Shown here in pieces: positions 1 through 9,188 of a DNA stretch of 64,000 bases. The position numbers and the translations under genes are program-made. The stretch is from positions 2,418,001 to 2,482,000 of the forward strand of contig NZ_CP180316.1 in assembly GCF_051131705.1 (NCBI RefSeq), read 5' to 3'. The notes beneath the pieces were generated by a model. The model worked only from the letters and a program-made list of their open reading frames with translations, had not been told where the DNA came from and searched no databases. Position 1 is the stretch's first letter. Every line of letters starts with the position of its first letter. This DNA comes from Arthrobacter_M sp030063245. GTDB taxonomy: Bacteria > Actinomycetota > Actinomycetes > Actinomycetales > Micrococcaceae.

Positions 1-357
1 CCCCGCGACGGCGTCTTCACGCCTCTTCACGGCAACCTGGGCATCCCTGAGGGCTGCTTGGCCCGCCCCGACAACAGTTTCCCGGGCCGTGACTTTGGCC
101 TCGCGGTCGGGAACACCCTTCAGCAGGGCGCTGTACAGGGCGTTGACTCGTCCGTGATCGGCCCGCGCCGAATCCCGGTCCTGCTCAACGGCGGACTTTT
201 CCTTATCCAGCGAAAGGTAGGCTACGCTGGTTTTCGGATCAGGCATCGTAGACCCCGCGGCTGCGCCGCCGGCGAGCAAAAGCATGGCCACCGCAACGCC
301 TGCGGTCCATTTGACTTTCCCCTGTCCCGGCTCTTTGCCGCCCTGGTGCTCCTTAAT
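1..357 (-). CDS. Partial membrane-anchored coiled-coil protein
   Basis: The reading frame runs off the left edge, so the C-terminus is missing. The visible part reads KWTAGVAVAMLLLAGG (about positions 275-320), a single hydrophobic segment, then a long charged Lys/Glu/Arg/Ala-rich stretch with coiled-coil character (SLDKEKSAVEQDRDSARAD, then repeated A/V/R/E residues). This is the look of the secreted or anchored coiled-coil proteins common in Arthrobacter, some ending in an excalibur calcium-binding domain; that domain would lie outside the window. No ATG with a ribosome-binding site precedes the hydrophobic segment; internal ATG/GTG codons lie at 285 and 291 and an ATT at 357. The 5' end is therefore uncertain and may be truncated. 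Confidence 0.5.
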   Translation of the reverse strand, partial: MKEHQGGKEPGQGKVKWTAGVAVAMLLLAGGAAAGSTMPDPKTSVAYLSLDKEKSAVEQDRDSARADHGRVNALYSALLKGVPDREAKVTARETVVGAGQAALRDAQVAVKRREDAVAG

Positions 358-530
358 GTCCGAGGCGGGCGATACGCTGCTGCCACAACTGACGTTCGGA
401 AATCTGCGGGTCAGGGATGCGGGAGCCTTGGAGGCGGCACAGTGAAAAGCAACGAGCGAAGGACGGCAACAAAGAAGATGAAGAGAGGGACGCGGGCCCT
501 TGGTTCCCTTCGACGCCTGCGCGTTCCACG

Positions 531-1110
531 ATGCCGGAATGGTATCCGGATCTGTTGGCCTCTGTCGTGGAACGGGTCGCGGCTGTCCGCCGTCGCGCCG
601 TAGCGGCCGCCAATCAAGAACTGGTTGCCACTTACTGGGCCATCGGTCGAGACTGCTGGAGCATCAGATCGACATTCGGCTGCACGAGTGCTCAGGTAAA
701 GCCATCACCAACTTCAAGGCGACCCTGCCGCCGTCGGACTCCGACTTGGTCCAGCAACTGACCAAGGATCCCTACGTCTTCGACTTTGTCTCGATGACTG
801 ACCAGCACAATGAGCGCGATCTTGAAGCTCAGCTGGTGATCGGAGTGGATGAATTCTTTTGCCGATCTGCTCTTCTACGACTTCAGGCTTCGCCGGTTCG
901 TCGTCGTCGAGCTCAAGGCCACCAAGTTTGATCCCGGTACCTGGGCCAGTTGGGCATGTACATGTCGGCGGTGGAGGACCTTCTGGCACACGCCGAGGAC
1001 CAACCAGCCATCGGTCTGCTGCTGTGCAAGTCGACGAACAATGTGGTGGCCGAATACGCGCTTCGCGGCTTCTCTGCACTTTTCAAGTGCGAAGGAATGC
1101 GTCGCCTAAT
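531..1110 (+). pseudogene. Decayed YhcG/DUF1016 nuclease gene, copy 1
   Basis: Three frames must be joined to recover a DUF1016 (YhcG-like PDDEXK nuclease) protein. The start is MPEWYPDLLASVVERV, with NQELVATYWAIGRD about 35 residues in. After a deletion the text resumes as HQIDIRLHECSGKAITNF, then LTKDPYVFDF (about 690-800), and after a frame change as ADLLFYDFRLRRFVVVELKATKF (about 855-930) and AEDQPAIGLLLCKS (about 970-1030), ending near AEYALRGFSA. The FVVVELKATKF stretch carries the Glu-x-Lys of the nuclease core. At least one internal deletion and two frameshifts make it non-functional. A second, related remnant lies about 15.9 kb downstream in the same orientation. Confidence 0.75.
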
Positions 1111-1435
1111 TTCGTTGGGTCTCCGGGGCGGCTCTAGTCCATGTCTCAGGGAACTACTGTCGGCACCGAGCATTCAGCGATCCGCCACTGTGGACAGTTT
1201 GGAGCTGGCCTGCGGGTGATGTTCAGAACCTGGCGTTATCCCAGCTGCTCGACTAACCCGTGCCATCGGGTCGATGTCCTTGACGCTGTCCCCCGGATGG
1301 TGGGAGCGTCGAGACATGACGTGTGGTCGCGCTGGTCGGTCACGGAACCGATGAAGGAAGCGAGAGGTCGGATTGAGCAACAGTAGACTGGGAGGACGCG
1401 TTGCGAGGAACTCGGGGACTAGGGAGCAGGCGCAG
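1111..1435. other. Intergenic, no gene recognised
   Basis: Between the DUF1016 remnant and the DUF2243 gene I see no reading frame with protein-like composition and no RNA gene. The last bases (about 1421-1430) hold the AGGGAGCAGG ribosome-binding region of the next gene. Confidence 0.5.
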
Positions 1436-1897
1436 ATGTCGGGGCGGACGGTGCTCTCCGGGGTGCTGTTCGGCATCGGGGTCGCCGGCTTTATTGATGA
1501 GACGGTGTTCCACCAACTGCTGCACTGGCACCACTTCTACGACAAATCCACCCCGGAGGTAAGCCTGGTTTCGGACGGGCTCTTCCACGCGTTCGGCTGG
1601 TTCGCCGCGATTGCGGCCCTGTTCCTCTTCGCCGATATCCGCCGCCGCGGGGGCCTGCGGATGGCCCGCTGGTGGGGGGCCGTGCTGGTCGGTGCCGGCG
1701 GGTTCCAGCTCTACGACGGGACGATCCAGCACAAGCTCCTCGGCCTGCACCAGATCCGCTACGACGTGAACCTGCTGCCCTATGACCTGACGTGGAACAT
1801 CCTGGCCTGCATCATGATCGCCATCGGCATTGTTCTGCTCGTGCTTACCCGTCCGGCTCACCTGACCCGCCCGGCCCCGACGCCAGCCGGTGGATGA
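1436..1897 (+). CDS. DUF2243 family membrane protein
   Basis: A 153-residue integral membrane protein with four hydrophobic segments. Family hallmarks are visible: GFIDETVFHQLLHWHHFYD near the N-terminus, DGLFHAFGW, then LYDGTIQHKLLGLHQIRY and LPYDLTWN. The many conserved His residues fit a metal- or haem-linked membrane role, but the function of DUF2243 is not established. ATG 1436 is chosen because AGGGAG lies about 10 bases upstream; an in-frame TTG at 1373 would add 21 poorly conserved residues. The stop overlaps the ATG of the following ctaG-type gene (ATGA), a usual actinobacterial pairing with cytochrome c oxidase assembly genes, which suggests translational coupling before the partner decayed. 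Confidence 0.85.
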   Translation: MSGRTVLSGVLFGIGVAGFIDETVFHQLLHWHHFYDKSTPEVSLVSDGLFHAFGWFAAIAALFLFADIRRRGGLRMARWWGAVLVGAGGFQLYDGTIQHKLLGLHQIRYDVNLLPYDLTWNILACIMIAIGIVLLVLTRPAHLTRPAPTPAGG

Positions 1898-2195
1898 CCA
1901 CGGCGGGATGGCAGCCCGCCACGCCGTGCCGACGGAGATCCTGACCCCTGCTGCCGTTCGCGTTCATGGCCGACGCGTACCTGATCGCGGTCGCCTCAAC
2001 CCGCCAGCGCGGGACTGGCCGGTATGCAGGACGGTGCTGGCTGGCCGGGACCGTCGCGGCGGCCGCCGCCGTGACCGGGCCCCTGGCAGAGGACGCGCAT
2101 ACCGAATTCACGGCTCACATGGCCGGGCACCTGCTCGTCGGCATGATCGCCCCGCTGCTGCTGGTCTCCGCGGCACCGGTATCCCTGGCACTGGC
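1894..2195 (+). pseudogene. Truncated CtaG-type cytochrome c oxidase assembly gene
   Basis: The ATG overlaps the stop of the DUF2243 gene, but this frame stops after 16 codons. The protein then continues in another frame from about 1966: MADAYLIAVASTRQRG, GPLAEDAHTEFTAHMAGHLL and GMIAPLLLVSAAPVSLAL, typical of the CtaG/caa3-assembly membrane family (HMAGHLL...PLLL). Similarity ends near 2195, where sequence from an oppositely oriented SDR gene begins. Both a frameshift near 1940 and loss of the 3' half make this a pseudogene. Confidence 0.75.
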
Positions 2196-2644
2196 CTGCT
2201 CCTGGCGCACCGAGGTGGTGGTGATGATCGCCCCCCGCCTCCGGTCTGCTTGCGGTGGTTGATCAAGTGCTTGCAGCAGATCAGCTGGCCGATGAGGTTG
2301 CTGCGCATCGTGGCCTCGAAGTCGGCGATCTCCAGATCTGCGACGTAGGTTCCCGAGGCATCGACGCTGGCGTTGTTCATGAGAATGTAGATCCGTCCGA
2401 ACGCCTCGAGCGCCGTCCGGAACCACTCCCGGACCGTGGCCTCGTCGCCGTGATCACCGTGGACCACGATCGCCCGGCGTCCCTGTGCCTCGACCTGTTC
2501 CCTGGTGGCGTTGGCCCCGTCCGTGTCCTCCAGGTAGTGCACGACTACGTCGGCGCCCTCTTTCGCGAACTCGATTGCTGCGGCCTGCCCGATGCCGGAG
2601 TCTGATCCGGTGATGAGGGCGATCTTGTCGGTGAGCTTTCCCAT
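2196..2644 (-). pseudogene. 3'-truncated SDR oxidoreductase
   Basis: The N-terminal half is intact: KIALITGSDSGIGQAAAIEF is the TGxxxGIG nucleotide-binding motif, LMNNAS is the NNAG-type motif, and MRSNLIGQLICCKHLI follows. Near 2235 the frame shifts inside a G-run; the continuation (GAIITTTSVRQEQA) is still SDR-like and stops abruptly at about 2195, where antisense ctaG sequence begins. The catalytic YxxxK region and C-terminus are lost. AGAAGGAC lies just upstream of the ATG. The gene lies 42 bases downstream of the GH15 gene on the same strand, so the two probably formed an operon. Confidence 0.75.
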
Positions 2645-2686
2645 GTCCTTCTACTTCTCTTGATGTGCTGCTTCCGATGTGGTTGG

Positions 2687-3402
2687 TCAGTGATGCTCGG
2701 CATCCTCGGCCTGGGCGATCGCCCAGGCAGCGTCCACAAGACCGATGTGAGAAAGACCCTGCGGGAAGTTCCCGATCAGGGTCCGCTCACGAATGTTGAT
2801 CTCCTCGGAGAGCAGTCCCAGGTCGTTGGCGTGCCCGGTAACGGCCTCGAAGATCTCCCGCGCCCTTTCGACCTGCCCGGCCATGGCACGGCCCGTGGCC
2901 AGCCAGTACGAGCAGATCACGAACGCTCCCTCGTCGCCGGCCCCGGTCCAGCGCTGGACCAACCCGTCCGTGGACAGCTCCTGTTCCACGGCATCCATGG
3001 TGGCGAGGATTCGCTCGTCGTCGGCGGGGAGGAAGCCCATGACTGGCACCAGCAGAACGCTGGCATCAAGGTGGTCGGAGCCGAACGCCCCCGTGAACGC
3101 CCCGGCCGAGTCGCTCCAGCCGCGGTACAGGATCGCGGCGCGGACCTCATCGCGCACGGTCTCCCACCGCTGCACCTTCTCACCCGGGGCGTCCATCTGC
3201 GTCGCGAGCTTCACGGCCCGGTCCAGGGCCACCCAGCACATGAGCTTCGAGGTCAGGTAGTCCCGGTCTCCCTCGCGCCCTTCCCAGATGCCAGCGTCGG
3301 GCTCCCGCCACGTCGCCGCGGCCCGGTCGGCCGCGGAAATCAGGAAGTCCGCCGTGGTCGGCGGGAGGTCGCCGAGCTGATCGCGCAGGATCCACGCGCA
3401 CT
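2687..3402 (-). pseudogene. GH15 glycosidase, C-terminal segment (split gene)
   Basis: The C-terminal third of a glycoside hydrolase family 15 (glucoamylase/trehalase-like) protein. Visible text: ECAWILRDQLGD, TWREPDAGIWEGREGDRDY, then KLMCWVALDRAVKLA, and RERTLIGNFPQGLSHIGL near the end. The RE-PD-GIWE block is the usual GH15 signature around the second half of the (alpha/alpha)6 barrel. The segment is cut at 3402 by an IS982 element. Removing the two insertion sequences joins it in frame to the N-terminal segment at 5584-6725: DVLGEVL then ECAWILRD. Confidence 0.85.
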
Positions 3403-3406
3403 CTAG

Positions 3407-4446
3407 ATGAGTAATTCCAAGGTGTACGGCGTGGTGTAAGCGTTTTTGGGGCAAGGGTGCCCAGAATCGGCGGTATCAACCCAACGTCGAACTTGGAGGC
3501 TCACGTGGACGCCGATCTGGACACCCTTGCCACAGCATTCTATGTCGCTGCCGATGATTTATTGAAGGCCCATCCGGAACGGGTTCCTTACCGGCCCCGG
3601 ATCGGGATCAGCCCCAGAATCAGTGACGCCGAAGTGATGACTTTGGCGTTGATGCAGGCCCTGCTGGGTCTCACCTCCGAGGCCAGGTGGTTGCGCCACG
3701 CCCGGGAACGGTACGGAAGAATGTTTCCGTATCTGCCGGGCCAGTCAGGCTACAACAAGCGCCTGCGCAGGCTCGGTGAATGCATGAACTGGCTCATCGC
3801 CGTCCTGGCGGAACGCAACGACATCTGCTGCGACGATGTGTGGGTGGTTGATTCCACTCCCATCGAATGCGCAAAGTCCAGGGAAACTGTCCGCCGCTCG
3901 GACCCCGCCGGGTGGGCCGAGTACGGGTACTGCGCCTCCCATTCACGCTACTTTTGGGGGTTGCGCCTGCATCTGGTCTGCACCCTCCACGGTCTCCCGG
4001 TCGGTTGGGCGCTGACCGGGGCGAAGGCCGATGAACGCCAAACTTGTCTGGACATCCTCGCTAACACCCCGGCCATGAACCGGCTCCAGGCTGGTGGTCA
4101 CCGCCAGATCATGATCGGGGACAAGAACTACTTCGGCGCCGAATTTGAAGAGACGGTGGACCAGGCCGGCATTGACTTGCTGCGCCCTGCCCGCAAGGGC
4201 GAGAAAACACGTCCCGGGGCCCGGTTCTTCAAGCCCCTACGCCAAATCATCGAGTCCATCAACGACACCCTCAAAGGCCAACTCGACCTCGAGCAACACG
4301 GCGGACGAACCCCTGCCGGCGTCATCGCCCGCGTCGTCCAACGCCTCCTCGCCATGACAGCAGCGATCTGGCACAACGACCAAACCGGCCAAACCATCCG
4401 CCGCTCACTCACCGCCTACGACCACTAACCCCTTGGACTTACTCAT
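3407..4446 (+). mobile_element. IS982-family insertion sequence, complete
   Basis: The ends are inverted repeats: ATGAGTAATTCCAAGG on the left and, read from the right end inward, ATGAGTAAGTCCAAGG, with one mismatch in 16. Each end abuts the tetramer CTAG (3403-3406 and 4447-4450), which fits a 4-base target duplication. With both insertion sequences removed the interrupted GH15 reading frame is restored exactly if one CTAG is kept. Since CTAG is its own reverse complement it could formally be counted as part of the inverted repeat, but frame restoration favours a duplication. The length of 1040 bp is usual for IS982. Confidence 0.88.
3505..4428 (+). CDS. IS982-family transposase
   Basis: A 307-residue DDE transposase that appears intact. 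Recognisable text includes RISDAEVMTLALMQALLG, FPYLPGQSGYNKRLRRL, WVVDSTPIECAKS (first catalytic Asp), IMIGDKNYFG (second Asp) and RQIIESINDTLKG (Glu). This order and spacing match IS982. GTG 3505 is chosen because VDADLDTLATAFY is a usual start of this family and TTGGAGG lies just upstream; an in-frame GTG at 3457 would add 16 residues. The element is probably still transposition-competent. Confidence 0.88.
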   Translation: MDADLDTLATAFYVAADDLLKAHPERVPYRPRIGISPRISDAEVMTLALMQALLGLTSEARWLRHARERYGRMFPYLPGQSGYNKRLRRLGECMNWLIAVLAERNDICCDDVWVVDSTPIECAKSRETVRRSDPAGWAEYGYCASHSRYFWGLRLHLVCTLHGLPVGWALTGAKADERQTCLDILANTPAMNRLQAGGHRQIMIGDKNYFGAEFEETVDQAGIDLLRPARKGEKTRPGARFFKPLRQIIESINDTLKGQLDLEQHGGRTPAGVIARVVQRLLAMTAAIWHNDQTGQTIRRSLTAYDH

Positions 4447-4449
4447 CTA

Positions 4450-5580
4450 GTGTAGCGTGTCGTTGATTCCTTTGGGTCTGATTGTTTGTCAGACTTGATC
4501 CATGGTTTATCTGGCAAAGGCACTTCAGTTGCGCGACGGGGACCGGGGCGCCCTGGAAGCGTTGACTCGTGGGAATTCTTCCACTGCGACGTTGGCGTTG
4601 CGGGCGCGCACGGTTTTGTTGGCTGCTGACGGGATGCCGAATGTCCAGATTGAGAAGATCACCGGGTTTTCGGCGCCCACGGTTTTGAAGTGGCGCAACC
4701 GCTATGCCGAGGGCGGGATCGAGGCCCTGTCCGATGTCCAGCGCCCGGGCCGGGAGCGGGAGATCGACGAACTCGCCCTGATTGCCGACACCCTGACCAA
4801 TGACGGGAACCCGCCGGCGGAGCTGGGGATCTCGCACTGGTCCGCGCGCATCATGGCCGAACGCCACGGAATCTCTTTTTCGTCCGTGGCCCGAATCTGG
4901 CGCCGTTGGAAGATCCAGCCGCATCGGATCGAGACGTTTAAATTCTCCACCGACCCGGCCCTGGAGTCCAAGCTCCGGGACGTGGTGGGCCTGTACATGT
5001 CCCCGCCGGAAAACGCGGTGGTGGTGAGCATTGATGAGAAGACCCAAATCCAGGCACCGTCCCGCACCGGCCCGGACCAGCCGCTGTCCCGACCCACCCG
5101 CTGCAGCAGACGCACGACTACAAGCGCAACGGCACCACCACCTTGTTCGCCGCCTTGGAGGTTCTCACCGGCAAACTCAGCGCGAACGCCTTCTACCCAA
5201 AGCACACCAACATCGAGTTCGTCGATTTCCTGGGCCGGGTCGCCCACGCCCACCCCGGGGTTGAGCTGCATGTCATCTGCGACAACTATGCGACCCATAA
5301 GCACCAGAACGTGAAGGACTGGCTGGCCGAAAACCCGCGCGTGAGCCTGCATTTCACCCCGACCAGCTGTTCCTGGCTGAACATGGTGGAGATCTTCTTC
5401 GGGATCATCACCCGCCAGTGCCTCAAACGCGGAGCATTCAGCTCCGTGAAAGAGCTGGAGGAAACCATGGAACGCTACATCGAGAACTACAACCAGGACG
5501 CCAAACCATTCACCTGGACCAAGTCAGCGGAGTATCTCCTGGGCAAGATGAAACGCAAACAAACCATTAACACGGAACAC
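4450..5580 (+). mobile_element. IS630-family insertion sequence, nested in IS982 target repeat
   Basis: Flanked on both sides by TA (4448-4449 and 5581-5582), the typical IS630/Tc1 target duplication. Terminal repeats are imperfect: GTGTAGCGTGTCGTTG on the left and GTGTTCCGTGTTAATGG read inward from the right. The TA used lies inside the CTAG that forms the right target repeat of the IS982 element, so this insertion came second. It is transcribed in the same direction as the IS982 transposase and against the GH15 gene. Confidence 0.85.
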
Positions 5581-5583
5581 TAG
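4502..5583 (+). pseudogene. IS630-family transposase, frameshifted
   Basis: The N-terminal part carries an HTH (IEKITGFSAPTVLKWRNRYA) and the first catalytic Asp in VVVSIDEKTQIQA. The frame is lost near 5090. The rest, from LQQTHDYKRNGTTTLFAALE onward, is in another frame and carries the second Asp (VICDNYATHK) and Glu (LNMVEIFFG). Together they give a complete DDE core of the usual length of about 360 residues. Some IS630 members use programmed frameshifting, but I see no clear slippery run at the junction, so a mutation is more likely. The TAG stop uses the TA target duplication plus the next host base. Confidence 0.8.
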
Positions 5584-6725
5584 GACCTCGCCGAGCACGT
5601 CGAGTTGCTTCTGCGTCCACGCGTCGTTGCCGATCCTCACCGGTCGGCTGCCGGCGTACCCGGCCAGGTGGTCGAGGGTGTGCTCGGTGAGGTCGTGCTC
5701 CCCGCCGACCCCGAACATGATCTGTAGGGGCGCGTCGTCGGCCGGCCCGGCTGAGGCGGTGATCCAGTCGAAAAACCGTTGCGCCTCGTCCGGGCAGGCC
5801 GCCACCCACAGGGCCTTCAGCGTAAGACTCCCATCGCGCAGCCACCCGAACCGGTAGTCCCAGTTTGCGGTGCCACCGATCTCCTCGGGCAAGGACGTCG
5901 TCGGTGCCGCGACCACTGCTCCAGTGGGCCGGTAGGTCAGGGCCTGGAGGACCAGGGCGCTGCGGCGGACCCGGTCCCGATAGGGCCCCTGGTATCCCTG
6001 GTGCAAGGCACTCCAGGACTGCCACGCCCTGACAGTGTCAGACAGCGCCGCGGACCCGTCCAGGGACGCGGATGGCGGATCGGTGGAGCTGCGGTGGTGC
6101 AGGGCGAACGTCGCGCGTTCGTCCGCTGAGAGCGCGAACCTGCCGGTGGCACGGTCGCCCTCGATCTCCAGTCCGCGGTCGCCGGTGAGCAAGAGCCGGT
6201 CCGCGCCGCCGATGATCTCAACCCCCGCTGCCGTCGAGGCGAACGTCGGGGTGATCAGCCCGTACTCGGGCCGGGGCACCAATTCCACCTCCACCTCCAC
6301 TTGCCCCTGCAGCACCTGCACCTGACGCACGAGCACGCGGGGGGGGAGCCGCACCCGATCTCGTGGCCCCGCTCCCCGGCCCCGAGCAGGAGACCGTCGG
6401 AGACCCGCAGCACTCCACTGTCGCACCGGAAGTCGGTCTCGACGACCATCGACCCCTCGACGTACCGGCGCTCCACCGAATATCCGGTGGCCGGGCGGAT
6501 GGACCAGTGTCCCGCCCGGGGGTCGAGCAGCCGGCCAAAGACGCTGGGTGCGTCGAAACGAGGCGGACACCACCAGTCGACGGACCCATCGCGCGAAACC
6601 AGGGCCGCCCCGTGGCAGTCCCCCAGCAGGCCGTAGTCGGAGATCGCCGCGGTCGGGCGCTCCATACTAGGAGTGCCCGACCCCACCATGTGCTCCGTTT
6701 CCTTGCCGGAAGAATCGGCGCTCAT
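5584..6725 (-). pseudogene. GH15 glycosidase, N-terminal segment (split and frameshifted)
   Basis: The start MSADSSGKETEHM at 6725 has GGAGG upstream. ISDYGLLGDCHGAALVSRDGSVDWWC is the standard GH15 bacterial N-terminus. The frame shifts in a run of eight G (6339-6346 on the plus strand), then continues as RVLVRQVQVLQG, and later GTANWDYRFGWLRDGSLTLKAL, where Trp-Asp-Tyr-Arg and RD are the substrate-pocket signature, and IGNDAWTQKQLDVLGEVL. At 5583 it is broken by the IS630/IS982 pair. With the 2687-3402 part it would make a protein of about 620 residues that hydrolyses alpha-glucosides such as trehalose or oligosaccharides. It is non-functional as it stands. Confidence 0.88.
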
Positions 6726-7237
6726 GAACTGTCCTCCGTCCCGTGATCGGAATCCAGCGGAAAGCCCTTCCACCGCTGAATCCTTAACTAGCTCCCACCT
6801 CGTTCAAGCACCATCAGGGGCACCGCACGTATACCCATGTGTTCCCCAACATAGACCCTGCCCCAAGGTCGGAGTCAATGCTTGGCCGGGACCACGGCAG
6901 CCGAGAGCCGCTGAACACGAAGAACCCAAGGAGATCCGAGCTGATCTTGTAACCAGTACGGACCCGCCTGACCACGAACCGCACCCGCGGACTCCGGTGC
7001 AACTGCCCAGGACAGAGGCCTCCCGCCCATCCATAGAACGGGAGGGCCGGCCCGTAGCCGCGCCGCTGGCACGGGCCTCGACGTCGCGCTCCGGGCGGTC
7101 CTGGGCACCCGGGCCCGGGACCGACTCGCCCCTGGCCTTCACCATGGGATGGGCGTGAAACGAACCCGTCGCCCCGCGCGGTCCGCGGCATCATGGAGGC
7201 CGGGTGGGGTGCAGGGGTGGGGCATCTGGTTGAGATC
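6726..7237. other. Intergenic, no gene recognised
   Basis: About 500 bases between the divergent GH15 and arsenic-transporter genes. Reading frames exist on both strands but have Pro/Arg/Ser-rich composition without recognisable motifs and no ribosome-binding site. I regard it as non-coding or fully decayed. Confidence 0.45.
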
Positions 7238-8187
7238 ATGGAACGCCAGCAGATCGGCCTGTATCTGCTGGCGATCAGTGTCGGCGGGGTCTTCGACCTA
7301 CTGCTTCCCAAGGCGTCCTTGCCGCTGGAGCATACGATCAATCCGGTGCTGGGCCTGTTACTGTTCGCCACATTCCTGGGCATTCCGTTCTCGGTGATGG
7401 GCCGCGCCGTACGGGATCTGCAGTTCATGGCGGCGATCCTGGTGCTGCACTTCCTAGTGGTCCCGGCCATCGTCCTCGGTCTTTCCCGTTTCGTCGCCGA
7501 CGATCAGGCTCCGCTGATCAGCGTGCTGCTGGTTTTGCTGATCCCGTGCATCGACCATGTGATCGTGTTTTCGGGGCCGATGGGGCCAGTGCCGTTTGCT
7601 GTCGGCTGCGCCGGTCCTGATGCTGGCCCAGATGGTGATGCTCCCCGCGTATCTGCTGCTCTTCGTCGGCCCGGACATCGTGGGAGTGATCGACCCGGAA
7701 CCGTTCTTCGAAGCACTCGTCGTCCTGATCATCATTCCCCTGGTTATGGCTGCCGCGACCAGCGATGGGCCGGGCGGGCGCCGGCAGGCCAGCGCGTGAT
7801 AGCGGTGATGCAGGGGCTGATGGTGCCCTTGATGATGTTGACGCCTGCCGTGGTGGTCGGATCACAGATCGCCGGGATCGGGCGAGAGATCACGTCCCTG
7901 CTGGCGGTGATCCCCCTCAACACGGCGTTCCTACTGATCATGGTTCCTCTGGGAGTCCTTGTCGCACGGGCGGCCCGGATGGATTCCCGGGGCACTATGT
8001 CAGTGGTCTTCAGCGGTGCCACCCGCAACTCCCTGGTGGTGCTGCCCCTGGCGCTGGCGCTGCCGGCACCCTGGCGGTGGCAGGCCTCGTCGTGGTCATC
8101 CAGACCCTGGTCGAACACATCGGCGTGGTCGCCTACGTCACGATCCTTCCACGCGTCATCGGCACCGGGGCACGGGCCCAGCGCTGA
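7238..8187 (+). pseudogene. ACR3-like arsenic resistance transporter, frameshifted
   Basis: Membrane protein of the bile acid:sodium symporter/ACR3 superfamily, which exports arsenite. The first frame covers MERQQIGLYLLAISVGGVF to LIPCIDHVIVFSG. A second frame covers LSAAPVLMLAQMVMLPAYLL to IIPLVMAAATSD (about 7600-7765). The first frame then resumes with VIAVMQGLMVPLMML to GATRNSLVVLPLALALP, and a third frame gives GTLAVAGLVVVIQTLVEH to the stop at 8187. Three frame changes are needed to restore about ten transmembrane helices. Each part is otherwise well preserved, so decay is recent or base-calling errors contribute. No arsR or arsC lies beside it. Confidence 0.75.
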
Positions 8188-8194
8188 GCACCGG

Positions 8195-8705
8195 TCAGGC
8201 GGGTTCGGCCAGGGTCAGTGCGAAGCGGTGCTGGGCGTCCGTCCACTGCCCCACGACGGACAGGCCCGCCGTCTCCAGCTCCGCGGCGATGCCAGCCGGA
8301 CGGAACTTCGCCGAGATCTCCGTGCGCAGCTCCTCGCCCTCCTCAAAAGCGATCTCGAGGTCGGCTCCGGGCAGCCGGACGCATAGGGTGGGTGGCGCGC
8401 AGCCTCATCTCGATCCACTCCTCGTCCTCGTCCCACACCGCGATGTGCTCAAAAGCCGCGACGTCGAAGACCGCGGCCAGCTCGGTGTTGAGCACCCGCA
8501 GCACGTTGCGGTTGAACTCGCCTGTGACACCAGCGGCGTCGTCGTAGGCCGGGACCAGCACCTCGGGCGGCTGAACCAGTCCCGTGCCCAGCAGCAACGA
8601 TCCACCGTCCGGTCCGAGCAGCTGCCGCACCTGGCCGAAAAAGCGCGCCCGTTCGGCTGGCAGGAGGTTGCCGATGGTGCCGCCCAGGAAAGCGACCATG
8701 CGCCG
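8195..8705 (-). pseudogene. egtD: egtD-like histidine methyltransferase, C-terminal remnant
   Basis: The text RRMVAFLGGTIGNLLPAERARF, then GSLLLGTGLVQPPEVLVPAYDD, GEFNRNVLRVLNTEL and WDEDEEWIEMRLRA matches EgtD, the SAM-dependent L-histidine trimethyltransferase of ergothioneine synthesis. A frameshift near 8390 separates it from the true C-terminus (LPGADLEIAFEEGEELRTE to HRFALTLAEPA). The N-terminal half is absent: similarity begins at about 8705, where an oppositely oriented membrane-protein remnant starts. No other egt gene is seen. Confidence 0.75.
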
Positions 8706-8732
8706 CCCCCGACCGACCAACAGCCGGAACTG

Positions 8733-9006
8733 GGCGCAACCGTGTTCCACTATGCCGTTGGAATGCTGCCCGGAATCCTCTACGAGCAGTACGCCGGACA
8801 CGGCCGTCGGTGTGCGCCGGATCCGGAGTCCTGTACGGCCTGGCGTTGTTGTTTGTAGTCACGGACGGGACCGCCGCACCGCTGACCGGGATGGCCTCCG
8901 CGCCGGACCGGTATCCCTGGCAGGCACACGCACGCGGCCGATCGCCCATGTCGTGCTCGGCGTAACGACCGAAATTCTCCTGCGCACAATGGAACGCTTC
9001 CGATGA
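8733..9006 (+). pseudogene. DUF1440/YagU-like membrane protein remnant
   Basis: Joining two frames gives FHYAVGMLPGILYEQYAGHG, then GVLYGLALLFVVTDGTAAPL and YPWQAHARGLIAHVVLGV, ending ILLRTMERFR. Hydrophobic stretches and the WQAHARG-AH pattern resemble small DUF1440/YagU-type inner membrane proteins. The frame breaks near 8805, and the 5' end is lost at the junction with the egtD remnant. It lies just upstream of a similar but intact gene. Confidence 0.5.
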
Positions 9007-9188
9007 ACACCGGCCGTTACAGAGCTGCCAGTGAAGGCTATCCCTCGGGGAGAGCGGTTTACCCGGTATCACCTCCCGAAGTTCCACGGGACATCAATCA
9101 ATGATGGTCACACTGACTTTTGCAGTGGTTGCGGATACTGCTTAACGAGACAATAATCGACAGCATGCTTACTAAAGAGAAGACATCC

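Noticed and set aside
6804..7470. Minus-strand frames between the GH15 and arsenic-transporter genes
   Set aside because: They overlap the well-supported transporter text on the plus strand and show no domain.
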